Below, piece by piece: positions 21,850-33,884 of a stretch of 64,000 nucleotides of DNA. The position numbers and the translations under genes are program-made. The stretch spans positions 941,734 through 1,005,733 of the forward strand of contig ML976668.1 of assembly GCA_010015655.1 (NCBI GenBank), written 5' to 3'. Position 1 is the stretch's first letter. Each line of letters opens with the position of its first letter. The notes under the pieces are model-generated. The model did no database searches. It had not been told where the DNA came from and was given only the letters and a program-made list of their open reading frames with translations. This stretch comes from Bimuria novae-zelandiae CBS 107.79 (Eukaryota > Ascomycota > Dothideomycetes > Pleosporales > Didymosphaeriaceae).

Positions 21850-24800
21850 GGGAGGTCTTATACCTAGTACTATTACTTTAAATTAGGCTATCTTTCCCCC
21901 CCCCTTTTAATTTTAATAACTTTAAACTTTTAGTCTTAGCTTTTTTAGATACTCCTAGTAGAACTTCTTTAAGACCTTTTTATAGTTAGTAAAGTTCCTT
22001 CCTAGTTCTTATATATTATAGCTCTCTAGCTATCCTTCTTATTTTACTAGGTACTTATACTAACGTCTTATTTTTTATAAATTTTTAATTACTTTAACTT
22101 TATACTTTTTATCCTTAAGTTTTAGATGCATTCTAGTTTAGCGTCTAGTAGTACTAGTTTTAATAATAATTTATAGAAGACTAGGTGTATACGCGTATTT
22201 ATAAGTAACTATAGTTTAAAATTTACTAGTTTTTTAACTTCTTAAACCTTAAATAGTCCTTTATAAAGATTATCTAATTTTTTACTTAGTTTTATTGTCT
22301 TAAAATATTTTTATAAAAGAAGAACTTTATTTCCCTCCTTAAAAGTTAGTTCCTTAACTCTTTTCTTATTTACTTATTTTACTATTTACTTATTACGTCG
22401 TGCGATATTTCTACGTAGCGTTTTATATAGATTTTGCATAAGTTTGGCTTTATTAGCTGCGTTTTTCGCAATGCTTTAGATGTCTAACAGATCCTAGTAA
22501 GTTGTTAGCTCATATCTATGATTGGCGTAGTATGGCGAGTACCCTGTAGTCGCTAATCTTGCGCTATTATACGCTAGCTAGGCTATTAGTAATAGCTTAA
22601 CCTAATTATTTTAAAGCTTATTTATATATATCTAGAGGTATTATTCTAACGTCTAATTTATTCGCTTAGTTTAGCTATCTATTTTAAGATAAAAACTTAT
22701 TATAAGCTTATGCTTAATCTCTAATTTAGCTATAAACGTGATCTAATATAATAATATAAATATTCTAGCCTTATCTGTAATAAACTTATTTAGTTATTTA
22801 ACTTAAAATATTAGTTCTTATTCTACTATATAGACTAATTCTTTTATTAATATAGCTTCCCTAATTAGCATAAACCTTAATTCCTTAGTAAGTTAGTAAA
22901 TTATAACTAAAATTAAGTTATAGGGATCCTTATTCCCTAGTGCTAATAATATTAGTAGTTTTATAATAAAGTCTATAGCTACTCTAGACTATAGTCTTAG
23001 GGGCGATTATAATAACTATAAAAGACTATAGGGCTTATATCTTTTAGGCTTATTCTTATAACAGGCTAAATAGTTACCTAATACTTTTTATACTACCTAA
23101 TATAGCCTAAAAATAGTATATTTATTTATAATCTAGCGTGTTATTTTAGTAATCCTTAGGTGTCCTTAGTTCTTATTTTTATATAGCTTCTTAATTAGTA
23201 GCGGAGCTACTTACTTACTAATTAAGATATAGTTTTAATAGTTTTATATTATTAATCTTGTGGCTTCGTGGAGGTCGTACGCTTAATAATCCTTATCTAT
23301 AAGTCTTTTATAGTCCTATATCCGATCTATAACTAGTCTATAATAGGTTAGGTCTATGCGTCGCACTTCTAGTGCTAGCGTAAGCTATATCTTATTATAG
23401 CAAAGAGTTCTGTCTTTCGCGTAGGTTAAGATTGCGATATAGTTACCTCTATTATCTTTTTTATAAGGTCTAACTATTTACTAAGTATATCTATCGCAGC
23501 GTTTACGTTTCCTAGCAAGTGTATAATATAGATGTTAAATTCTACTATCTATTTAGACTATCTAGCCTATTACTAATTAAGTTTTTTAGTCGTTATAAAG
23601 CGCGTAAGATTAAGATAATTAAAAAATACTTTTATTTAGTACTTAGCTCCTTTAAGCTACGCTTCTTATTACTTAAAATAGTTAATAATTACTAGTAGTT
23701 CTTTATTATAAATCTTATAGTTAAGCTCTACTCCCGAAAGCTTTCTTACGTAATAGAAGACTAGTCTTTATTTTTTATTATTATATTTTTATAGTAGTAT
23801 AGCTTCTAGCGCATAATCTAATGCGTCCGTATAAATACAATATTGCTACTTTAGGTTATATATCTATAGTAGGGATGCTATTAAGAATAGGCGCTTTAGC
23901 TATTTAAAAGCCTTTTCCTTTACTTTTTATAGAGGTCGCTATTTTCTTATCTTCGTGAGTTCTATTAGTAGAGTAGTAACCTTAAAATAGTTCTTAATAA
24001 ACTTATAATAAAAGTTAGTAAAGCCTAAAAAGGATTAGATATCCTTTACTAATTTTAATAGTAATTATTCTTCTATTATCGTGACTTTTTTTTAGGTCTA
24101 TTTAAATACCTTCCCGGGATATTATAAATCCTAGATATTCTATCTTAGTAACGTAGAATTTACATTTCTTAGAGTGTAAGAGTAATTAATACGTCTATAA
24201 CTTTTATAATACTTTATAGATATGTTCTTTGTGCTCTTCTAGGGTTCTATTTAAATATATTAGTATATTATTAAGATATGCTGTGCAGAATACATCTAGG
24301 TATTTATATAATACTTAATTTATTAACTCTTAGAAGGTTGCTAGGGCATTTATTAGTCCTATTAGTATACCTATATACTTAAAGAGGCTATATCGCGTGC
24401 GGAAAGCTATTTTCTATTTATAACTTTTTATAATTTAAATCTTATAAAACCTATCTTAGATATTAAATTTCGTAAACTACTTAGCTCCTTAGAGTCGATC
24501 TATAAGTTCCGTTATTAAGGGTAACGGATAGCGGTTTTTAATAGTTATAGTGTTTAGCTATTTATAATTCATATAAAGTTCTAGCCTGCTATCTTTCTTA
24601 CGAATAAAGAGTATAAGGAAGGCTATAAGACTCTAACTAGATTTTTACTTCCCTAAGCGCAAATTCTTTTATATTAGCTTTTTTAATTCCTTTTCTTACT
24701 TATAGGTAAGGGGCCTTAAGCGCTCTAGCTATAGCTTAGCTCCCTTTACTAGTAGTGGCTCGTAATCCTACTTCCTATGTTTAGGTAGGATAGTCTTGTT

Positions 24801-25610
24801 ATATTTCTTAAATAGGTTTATAAATTCCTTATATTTTTCTAGTAGACCTAGGTTGTTAGGAACTATTTTAGCTTCTTAGACTTATATATAGTGCACTCTT
24901 CCTAGGTATTACTTTAAAATCCTATTTATTTTATATACTAATATTTCTTATATCTTAGATAGTTAGTTCTTCTTTTTTATTTAAAATTTCTAAAGAGTTT
25001 CCCTTCTGCTAGGACTTACTAGAACTACTAATAGTGGATTTTAGAGAAGAATTGTTTGTTTAATTTAGTCTATTCGTAGATTATATTATTTTAGCTATCT
25101 ATATTTAATAATAGCTTTAATGTCTCCTATCTCCGCGATAGTAAAGACGAGTTAGCTTTTTAGACCTTTTATATTAACTTATACTAGCGCTGTCTCGAGG
25201 TGTAGCTAACCGTTTGTCACGAGTCGTAGGTCGAGGGCCCTCGACGGCCCTAGTCCGCTCTAGACCAGCGCTATCCGGGCCTTCCGCCTATCTACTTCCC
25301 TCGCCGCAGCCCTTCTCTTCCCTCTCTAAGGGATCGCCTTAGTACTATGGATAGACTGAGTCGCCCGTAGTCAGGGCGCTTTTTACACCGTTACTATATT
25401 CTTATAATTAGGTCCTATTTATAAGTCCTATTTATAATAGTATTCTCTTATTATAATATAGTATATTATATTTTTTTAATTACTTATAGGGCGATTAGAC
25501 ACGCGTCTGCCCCTAAGTTAATAAGTACTATAATATAATACCTATGTACTATAATATTTTTAATTAAGCGTCTCTTAACTTAGCGAGTATCCACTTAATA
25601 AGCTATTATA
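21850..25610 (-). pseudogene. Gypsy-B pol remnant (protease to chromodomain)
   Basis: On the minus strand one can follow, from 25.6 kb downwards: the end of the protease region (compare the Gypsy-A text near 46010), RT, RNase H, integrase, and a chromodomain near 21960-22075 that reads YKYLVK, a stop where Trp is expected, EG, then NFTNYKKVLKKF. Very many stops at former Trp and Gln codons. The region is inactive. The solo LTR at 25215-25387 splits the protease segment. Confidence 0.8.
25215..25387. repeat. Solo LTR, 173 bp, TSD CCGTT, not RIP-mutated
   Basis: A G+C-rich island inside Gypsy-B pol. It begins TGTCACGAGTCG and ends GCTTTTTACA (TG...CA), and is flanked by exact 5-bp duplications CCGTT at 25210-25214 and 25388-25392. 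Removing it rejoins the pol text that aligns with Gypsy-A near 46120-46150. No internal region or partner LTR is present, so it is best read as a solo LTR (LTR-LTR recombination product). The source family is not otherwise in the window. Confidence 0.82.
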
Positions 25611-25615
25611 ATTAT

Positions 25616-25782
25616 TGTTGCAAAAGACACCTTGCTAGAGCTTTCTGCGCTAGCTAGGGTTAAGCCAAGTAGTTAAGTAGCCAAGCACGCGATCCCCTAA
25701 ACCTATAAATAGCTAGGTATTATAGAGCTTCCTCTCTTTAATAGACTTTGTTTTCGAGCTCCCTAATCGTTATAACTATACG
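25616..25782 (+). repeat. Element S left LTR, split by Copia-C
   Basis: Starts TGTTGCAAAAGACACC and shares with the right LTR the text TAGACTTTGTTTTCGAGCTC. The last five bases of this LTR (TTATA) lie at 31606-31610, on the far side of Copia-C. The two parts add up to 172 bp, exactly the length of the right LTR. Confidence 0.85.
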
Positions 25783-26025
25783 TGTTGATACGGCAATAGG
25801 CTGTTGGATCAAGACTTCGTTGCAACGATGTGGTATTGATTTGATTCTTGATTGCAGATCTATTGTGGTGGGCTATTATGAGAAGTATTTATCGAGCGTG
25901 GTTTGTCCCCTGCTAGCCTAATTAGGACTAGCGTAATAAACCACAGGCAAACTGCGCAACAAACTATAGGCAAACTATATAGTAGTGAAAGCTGTAGTAG
26001 TGTTGCGCAGATTTAAAGCCAACAC
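25783..26025 (-). repeat. Copia-C LTR (3' in element orientation)
   Basis: 243 bp; nearly colinear with 31359-31600. Differences are mainly transitions. Confidence 0.88.
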
Positions 26026-26149
26026 TGGCTATCTTTTCTTTTATGCTACATGTGGCTAGTTCAGCCTAGAACGCTTAAATCTGCAATAAAACACAATCTG
26101 TAATAGTTACTAGTTTTTAACCGGACTAGCGCTAGTGCGCGTCCTCTTA

Positions 26150-29100
26150 GTGCCTATCTTGCTACTCCTTTTATAGACTTACTACTTCTTACTATCGTGA
26201 TTGTACTCTAGGGTGTTAACTTTAGTACGATTAACCCAGCCTTGCACGCGAAGCTTAAGCTAGTTATAGTTAATAAAATGCTTTATAGCTAAGTTAGAGC
26301 TAGTCTTAGTTATTAAGTCTACTAGATTGTCACGTCTATTAATCTAGCGGATATCCATAAGATTATTGCGCTTATAGGCCTTACGTAGAGCTATAATATT
26401 AATTATAAGGCGCTTCTCCTTAGTAGTGCTAAGCTTAATAAGGTAATTATATAAGGAGCGTAAGTTAGTGCACACGACGATAGAGACATTAAGGAGGTTA
26501 AGTTACTATATAATTATGTTAATTATACTGCTAATTGTAATTATAATGTTAACTCTATAGGCTATTGTATAGATCTTAGATGCAAGGACGCTGCGAGTAA
26601 CGCGCTTGCACTTAATAAATAACTAGTAAATAATATTACTAGTAAACTTAAAGTTATAATTACTATCTTTAGTCTTATTGCCGAGCGTAATCACGAAGCC
26701 TATTTATAATAATATATCCTTATTATTAGCAAATAATGCGTTAATAAAGGCGTATAGCTTTAAGTTACTTAAGTCTAGTAGGATAAAGTTAAGGCCGCGA
26801 GTAATATTCTCCTTCTACTAGATAATGCGCTTATTTAATCTAGCAATTTCTTCTTTTATAGGCTTACTTGCTTAGGCTATGGCGGCGAGGTCAAAGCTCG
26901 CCTTAGGTTAATAAATTGTCGTAATATAAGCACCTCGAGCGTGCTATTAAATATATAATTACTTATTATTAGCTATTTCTAGCTTCTCGCCTTACTTCTT
27001 CTGGCGCAGAGTAATAGCGCGATTATTATTATTAAGCTTAATAATATAGCTATTAAAGTTAATTTGCGTGTCTAGTAAGAGAAACTACTTAGGCTTAGCC
27101 TTAAAACGCAGCTCTTAGTCCTTAAGGTCTATAAAAGCTTTATTAGACAGACTAAGCGTATTATTAGTTTACATGCTAATAATGCTAAAGCACTTGCTAT
27201 TAGCCTTACTAATAAGTAGGTATAGATTATAAGTGGATGTTACTATTTAAAGAGTCTCGGTGTGGTGTTTATTATACGTTAACCACTAATAGGCACCTGC
27301 TTTAGCAATGCCGTATAGTAGCTTAATAATAACTATAACTATGTTTGTTGGATAACTTTCCTTAAGCTGGGCTAGTATGTTAGCTATAATAGTACGCTAA
27401 AGTGGATCATCCGATTGCGTATAGGCCTGAGTGATGTCACGGAGCCAGAGGTACATGCCTAGCTTTAATAATAATGGTGCTAGAGCGATAATCACACGCT
27501 GGCTTGCACGCTGGATAGTGGGAGACTGTGTTAGAACAAGCTTCTTATTATTATTAGTGTATTCTTAGATAATAAGATAGGACTTCTTGTACGGGCGATT
27601 AGTAGTCTTGCTTTTAACTTTATTAACGATACGTGACTTAAAGATACAGACCTTATTATAATAGTAAGGACTATACTTCTTAAAGCGAAAGATATCTTGT
27701 GTTATAAGGGCGTTAATCTCTACCTTTATAGATACTTTAAATAGTTACTTTAGTGTTGTAATCGTGCTAACTGCTCGTAGCTTTTTAGCCAGGATAAGAT
27801 TATTACGCTTACGTTAATTAAGGTTAACTATAGTAGTTATAACTTTATTAGGTTTTAGCTTATTCCTTAAGCCTTTTAGCCTACTGCGCTTACGCTTGGG
27901 TGCGGGCTCCTCTATAATAGGAGTAAAATTATTATTAGAGCTACTATTGTCCTCGTCCTCTACGGGAGGGGTAATAATGGTTGTATCGTCTGCATAATAC
28001 GGGCGCACTACGGTGATGCAAAAGGTAACTTGTTTATTATTAATTTTAACAACTATAGATTGCTTGTTAACGTGGAGGGCGATTATTTAATATAGGCCAG
28101 ACTATCCATAGTTCTCTCGCCAGACCTTAACGCTACTTAGGATAGGCAATAGTAAGATATTAATTACGTTAGGACTATTACGAGTTACAAGAGCCTTATT
28201 AACTTAGCGCTTTGCCTTAATTTTACGCACTTTAGCCATTGCTTTACGCACTATAGCGCCGCGGGCGGTAATAGATAGTGATAGTGGTGATTTCTTTAAC
28301 AGGCGAGGATATGCTCCAAAGACGAGAAGAGTTAGGACAAGTCCGTTAGGACCTGCGGTGTTATTAATAGCCTTGATAGCCATCTGCAAGATATGTTCGA
28401 GAGCGGTTATGCGTCTAACGTCTGTAGAGATCACCCTATAAGCATGGCGGATGGGAGCATGATAGCGCTTAACCTTTGCTAATTAAATAATATGCCTTTA
28501 CTAGGACTTCCTCAACCTTAATTACAAGTAACGTGGCGTTATTAATAAACTTATTAGTAATAAAGTTCTTGCCAGCATCTGTCTTAATAACGTCGAGAGG
28601 ACTAACGTATATGTCGATCTACATGGCGTAAAGGAGATCCTAAGTAGTGTTTGCCTGGATATTTAGCATAAATTAAGTAGCTTAAAAAGCTGTGGCTTTA
28701 TTAACTGCGTGGAGCACTGGTTTCTAATTAATATATATTATATTAATAATAACGCATAAGTTGAAGTCCATGTTATCGCGAATAGTGAAGCGGAAATGGC
28801 TAGGTACTTTGCTGTGGATTTAACACTAGTGACAGTACTTATTAATGCGATTAATAATGTCCTTATTAATGTCTTCATGGCCTGCTTTGCTGAGGATCTT
28901 GTGCAGTTATCCAGTAGCAGGATAGCTAAAGCGTTAGTGAAGCTGGCGCAGCTTAGTCTTAGTTAAGTAATAGATAACGGTCTCTTGTTTATTAAGTAGG
29001 AGCCATGGATGTCCCTATTTACGGATAATTAGGAATTCTTTGCCACCTTGAACGAGCATATTGTTAATGTTGTTAAAGAAGATACTATGATAATCTATAT

Positions 29101-31060
29101 TATTTAAGCAGAGTAGAAATAGTGTGTTAGTTAGCATTACTATAAAGGTAATTATACTAAATAGCGTGCTAACATTAACGTCGCTAAGAGAGAAACACTC
29201 TAGATTATCTCTAAATTAGATTTAATAACGTCCTGCGGTAGACTTATTAATAACTATAGATAGTTAGATAAGCTACAGCGCCTTTACTTATGTCTTACTA
29301 GTAGTTAAGACACCAGCTACACTAGTGTTAGGCATAATACCTTAAAAGATATCTGCGCTGTAGCGTGAATTAAATAAGAAGAGTTAAGTATCTTTATTTA
29401 CTTTGCTAGAGATGTAAGGATTATCGCTTATAATTATATAAAGTGCGGCAGCGTTATTAAGGCTAGAGATAATAGCGTTGCCGTTAACCTTATCGCAGGA
29501 TGAAGTTAAGTAGACTTAGTTAATAAAATATGCTTTAATGTTATTATTACTAGTATTATTGTCGCTGCTATCGCTGTCTTTAAGCTCTATGCCATTATAG
29601 CTGGCGAGAAACACTTTATAGCTTAGGGCATTAGGATTATCTTAAGCGTATTAATTATAGCGTTGGCGATGCTCTATGCGCTCCTTCTTTAAGTATTAAG
29701 TTAATTAGCACATAGGCTATTTATAGATAAAGCATGTCTTGTTGCGGCAATTGCCTAAGTAGTTTAACTAATAGTTATTATTATTAAATTAATTGCCGCG
29801 CGATCCGCCTTAACCTTAATAGTAGTAGCTATAGTAGTTATTATCTAATAATCCTGTAGCTTATTAATTATTACGAATATAGCGGCGATTAGTGTAATAC
29901 TGCTCATCTACATCTCGTGATAGAAACTGGCTATTAGGATGATAGCTTAACTACATGCTAACTGCGCTGCGGAGATCTGTAGCGACACCTTTAAATATAG
30001 TTGCTAGCTTTAAGCAAGCTATAGTAGTTACTTTAATGCTATAATATGCGCTAAGGAGCTATTGCGTAAGTAAATACTAATTATAGCTCTTACCTTAGTC
30101 CTGTGATAGTGCCTGATAGAGCATGTTTATCTTACTAATAACTATTTTAAGACACTCTATAGGGTCTTTCTTAGGGTTAGCAGTTATAACGCTCTTAAGC
30201 GTAGTGCTATGCCACTCCTAGAGGTATATCTAGTAAGCTTGTGTAGTGTTAAAGTACGTGCGTAGCTTGTTAAGCATTATATTATAAGTAAGCGTAAGCG
30301 CTTAGGGAGTAATGTGATTGTAGTAATACTAAAGCGCTTAGCTAGTAAGCATAATAAAGAGTGCTATTTTATACTACTTATCCTTATTAATCCTAACCTT
30401 AGTGCAGAGGTTGTTAAACACCTTAATCTTTGTCTTAAGGATATTATATTTATTACCTAAATACTTCTGCTCTGGCGTGTATAACTTGGCGAGGTTAGTA
30501 AGTAAATAAGAGTTGTTCTGCATAAGCGTAAATCCAGGTTATAATAATAATAATAATCCTCCACCTAGCGGAGCTCGCTGCTACCACTATTATTCTTTAT
30601 TATCTGCGATCTGGTGGCACTTAAAGCCTTTGCAGAGCCTTATAAGCTTAAGATGCTTAATAGGCTATTTTAGGACAGCGGTTAATATAAGGAGTTCTGC
30701 GAATTAGTTAGGGAAATTATTACTATTACCTTACTTAATGTAGATGCCTTGCTAGCGGAGGAGCTCTTTAAGTGCTTTTTAGATGCGCTTGTTAATGCTA
30801 TTAAAGAGATCGCGGGTAAAATTCTTAAAATACTTCTTAAACTTAAGTAGTAGAAATAGGTTAAATATATTATTTTCTTCCACCTGTACTATCTAGTTAA
30901 TAACTATAGTGTTAAGTTTATCTGTATTAACGGTGGCGTTGGCGATATTAAAATCTTAGTTAGCGTACTAGTCCTTGTAGATTATCTTGTCTAGGTACTA
31001 CAAGCAATCCTTTGTTTGGGTGTACTTTATAATAGTGTTTTAGATATGGGCCTGTAATTA
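26150..31060 (-). pseudogene. Copia-C gag-pol remnant
   Basis: Minus-strand fragments show Copia identity. At 28204-28434 is an integrase C-terminal part (ALEHILQMAIKAINNTAG, VFGAYPRLL). At 27814-28008 is the acidic-then-basic linker between integrase and RT (PAPKRKRSRLKGLRNKLKP). The RT/RNase H part should lie at about 26150-27800 and gag at 29-31 kb, both heavily damaged. Confidence 0.75.
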
Positions 31061-31079
31061 GTGTGATTTGACAAGAGTT

Positions 31080-31358
31080 AGCGTGGTTGACGCAAATCTC
31101 CTTCCGAACTGAGCCTTGGTAGGGACAATCCAGGCGGAGAGATTCTTCAAATACGAGGCGCCGCTGATCCTGATACAGGATAGCAGTGAGCTTGTTGTAC
31201 CTGTACTTCGCACTAGCGATGCTGTATCCTGGGCCTTGGTAGGGGAGGAGGCATGCGCTAACCGCTTCTATCGCCAGAATACTCAGCCTGAAACGTGCGC
31301 TGAGATTCCCTGTACACAGTATATCTTGCCGATCTGTGGTGTAGCAACCACTGATTAG
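31080..31358. other. Normal-composition segment next to the Copia-C 5' LTR
   Basis: About 280 bp with roughly even base composition between RIP-degraded gag and the LTR; probably the element leader. An 80-codon ORF lies on the opposite (plus) strand at 31116-31358 (starts MVGTIQAERFFKYEAPL, contains two CAxxPCTQ-like Cys). It may be fortuitous. Confidence 0.4.
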
Positions 31359-31600
31359 TGTTAATATGGTAATAGGCTGTTAGATCAAGACTTCGTTGCA
31401 ACGATGTGGTATTGATTTGATTCTTAATTATAGATCTATTGTGGTGGGCTATTATAAGAAGTATTTATCGAGCGTGGTTTATCCCCTGCTAGCCTAATTA
31501 GGACTAGCGTAATAAACCACAGGCAAACTGCGTAATAAACTGTAGGCAAACTGCATGGCGGTGAAAGCCGTAGCAGTGTTGCGCAGGTTTAAAGCCAATA
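31359..31600 (-). repeat. Copia-C LTR (5' in element orientation)
   Basis: 242 bp; the terminal CA on the plus strand has become TA (CCAATA). Followed by TSD ATACG. Confidence 0.88.
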
Positions 31601-31839
31601 ATACGTTATAGTTATAAGCCTAGTACCTTTATAACGCTTTATAATATACTTACTTTATACTAGCTAATAATTATAGTAATAAATTATTTTTTACTTTTTA
31701 CTATTTTTACGCTTACGTCTTGACGCTTATAACCTATAATAGAGCTAGACTATATAAGAACTACTATAAAGCTCTTAGTAAGTAACTAATTTATAAATTA
31801 TAATTTATTTTTACTTTAGTACGCGTAGCTTAAGTACCA

Positions 31840-32743
31840 CATAAAAGTTTAAGAAATATAAAATTATATTAACTTTAAGGCTCCTAAGTAGATAAATATA
31901 CACGACTAGGCTCTAGAGCTACTAAATATAAATACTAAGGGCAAGCCCTATATATAATAGCTTAAGCGCTATAAGCTAGAGTTTACTATTTATAGTTAGC
32001 TTATAATAAAGCTTTAGGTACTTTAAAACTAAGTCTATACTATAGTTAATTTATAAAGGCTAGAACTTATAATTCTATAATTAAGTAAATAGTAAACGCT
32101 ATAGGCACTAATTAAAGAACTTAAAAATAATTTTTATCTAAGTAATAATAATTAGAAGGAGCAGGTACGACATATATATAAAGAGGTTACCTTACGCCCA
32201 CAGAGCAGCAGAACAATAGACATAACTAAATAGCTATCTAAATGGAACTGCGCCCACGCCAACACTGTGCTTTTAAATCTTCTAGAGATAAAGGGTACGC
32301 TACTAATAAAGGATTTCCTACGCTTAGCACTACAATACAACTATAAGTAGGCTTAAAAAGAGCTTAATAACCTATTGTGACCAGGCGTAGTAGTAACTCT
32401 ATCTCTAAAAGGATACGCTTGCTAGCTCGCGTAGCTTGACTAAATAACTAAGCACGCAGGTATGTACGCTACGCTTAAAGGGCGCACTCCTAATATAAGC
32501 TATAAGTGCCTATGTAAAGTAAATAGCTAGTATTAATAGAAGCCTATAAAGTGTAACCGCCTTTAGTACGCGCTCTAGAAAGAAGCTTTTTATAAGCTTT
32601 ATAATAAGCCTATAAATAAGGAGATTAGTAAAATTAAAAGCTAGATATAAAAAGATTAGTAAAAGGTATTATTAACTAAGCTTAAGTATAAGGGGTAGGT
32701 AGTAGACCTTCCTTTAGTCTTTTTAGGAAATATTAAAGTATAA
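31840..32743 (+). pseudogene. Decayed ORF of element S, family not recognised
   Basis: One plus-strand frame can be read through to a TAA at 32741-32743, interrupted only by TAG/TAA/TGA codons of the RIP type. Readable parts include ALIKELKNNFYLSNN, WNCAHANTVLLNLLEIKGTL, LIKDFLRLALQYN, GVVVTLSLKGYAC, HAGMYATLKGRTPNISYKC and VVDLPLVFLGNIKV. It is not RT, integrase or RNase H, and I do not recognise a gag zinc knuckle. It may be a gag-like or captured gene. The start is uncertain. Confidence 0.45.
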
Positions 32744-32829
32744 ATTATAGTAAGCTTATAGGTAAGTAAGCCTTTACTAGCTAGGCGCTATAATCCTATA
32801 GCTACTTATTTTCTTATTTATATATATAG

Positions 32830-33045
32830 GTACTTGCACAGGTTATATTATAAGTAAATAATTACCCTTAAATATTTATTAAAGCTCTATAGTAGAAGTA
32901 CGCTACTTTTTTTATTTTTTTTTACTTTTTTACGTAAGTACTCGCGTGGGTTATGTTGTAAGTAAATAATTACTTTTAAATATTTATTAAAGCTCTATAG
33001 TAGAAGTATACTACTTTTTTTTTCTTTCCCTTTCTTTTAGAACTA
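32830..33045 (+). repeat. 108-bp tandem duplication upstream of S right LTR
   Basis: Unit 1 starts GTACTTGCACAGGTTATATT at 32830, unit 2 GTACTCGCGTGGGTTATGTT at 32938; both continue AAGTAAATAATTAC and TATTTATTAAAGCTCTATAG and end in T-rich runs. Confidence 0.8.
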
Positions 33046-33191
33046 TATATAAACTAGCTACTTAGACTAATTACCTAGTAAGCTAAAGATTTAAGCTAGA
33101 CGCTTTTTAAGCTCTACGCGTAAGTTTACTACCTTTTATACTTTAAGTTACTATTTAGCTTATTTTACTACGCTTTATAAGCTAAAAGGTG

Positions 33192-33363
33192 TATTATAAA
33201 AGGCACCTTACTAAAGCTTTTTACGCTAGTTAAAGTTAAGCTAAGTAGCTAAGTAGCTAAGCACGTAATCCTTTAAACTTATAAATAGCTAGTTATTATA
33301 AAGCTTCCTCTCTTTAATAGACTTTGTTTTCGAGCTCCCTGATCGTTGTGACTAAGCGCCACA
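33192..33363 (+). repeat. Element S right LTR
   Basis: 172 bp, TATTATAAAAGG...GCGCCACA; the initial TG has become TA. Differences from the left LTR are almost all C/T or G/A, as expected from RIP. Followed directly by TSD ATTAT. Confidence 0.85.
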
Positions 33364-33636
33364 ATTATACTATTACTAGTGTGGCTTATTACCTAGTAAT
33401 AATCTAGTTTTTTAAGTCCTTAGACTTGTTTTAAATTTCCTATAAGGCCTCTGCCTCTTAGATCTAATTCTTAAGTTAGGCTAGCCTTAAGACCTCCTTA
33501 ATTTAGTACTATTTATATTATTATTAATATAGTGCATAGGTCTCTCTAATTCTATTAGGCTTATATATTCCTGGTATCCCATGTTATGGGCAGTTCGGAG
33601 TAAGGCACTTATTCTGGGCTAAGGCATTATGCCCTA

Positions 33637-33766
33637 TGTGACGGTTTAGTATGGAAGCTTGGGCCACCCGTGCGGCCCGTGCACGTGATCCACACAGTAT
33701 ATAGCTCCTGTAGAGTAGCTACTCAATTAACAACGATTGCCTCAACACTCTCTTTTTAACGTAATA
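33637..33766 (+). repeat. Copia-A 5' LTR
   Basis: 130 bp, nearly identical to 53481-53610; shares CAGTATATAGCTCCTGTAGA. Its left neighbour is Gypsy-B sequence. Confidence 0.9.
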
Positions 33767-33884
33767 GTTATGAGCCTGGTTTGCACCTGCTAAGGCTGCT
33801 ACTTACCTACAATCTTGTAATTATTTATAATAATCCTGCGATACCTGCTACATACGACTTGTGTGACAGCTGCACGACTCCACG

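Larger units (their letters stand above)
25783..31600 (-). mobile_element. Copia-C: Copia-type LTR retrotransposon, minus strand, RIP-decayed
   Basis: LTRs at 25783-26025 (243 bp, TGTTGATACGG...AGCCAACA) and 31359-31600 (242 bp), with exact TSD ATACG at 25778-25782 and 31601-31605. It inserted five bases inside the end of the left LTR of element S. Orientation is minus: an A/G-rich tract (minus strand of 26026-26046) precedes the 25783-26025 LTR, and Copia pol fragments read on the minus strand. All frames carry many stops. Confidence 0.88.
25616..33363 (+). mobile_element. Element S: short LTR retroelement (~1.9 kb without its insert), plus strand
   Basis: LTR pair of 172 bp: left LTR 25616-25782 plus 31606-31610 (split by Copia-C), right LTR 33192-33363. 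TSD ATTAT at 25611-25615 and 33364-33368 within Gypsy-B. Directly after the left LTR (31611) comes GTTATAAGCC, a RIP-altered form of the GTTATGAGCC primer site also used by Copia-A. A purine tract (AAAAGGTG) precedes the right LTR. The internal region is only ~1.58 kb and encodes no RT or integrase, so the element must be non-autonomous. It does carry one decayed ORF of its own. Confidence 0.85.
20922..33636 (-). mobile_element. Gypsy-B: chromovirus-type LTR retrotransposon, minus strand, 5' part lost, interrupted
   Basis: The element reads on the minus strand. Its 3' LTR is at 20922-21371, preceded on the minus strand by a purine-rich tract. The body runs 21372-25615 and resumes at 33369-33636; 25616-33363 is the inserted element S with its TSD. 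Colinearity with Gypsy-A (43442-52755), in inverse orientation, covers protease, RT, RNase H, integrase and chromodomain. At 33636 it ends abruptly against the Copia-A LTR, so gag and the 5' LTR are missing. A solo LTR (25215-25387) is also nested in it. No intact ORF survives. Confidence 0.85.

Noticed and set aside
27814..28008. YYADD read as the RT catalytic motif in Copia-C
   Set aside because: It is followed at once by the acidic/basic linker typical of the integrase-RT spacer, so the resemblance is chance.
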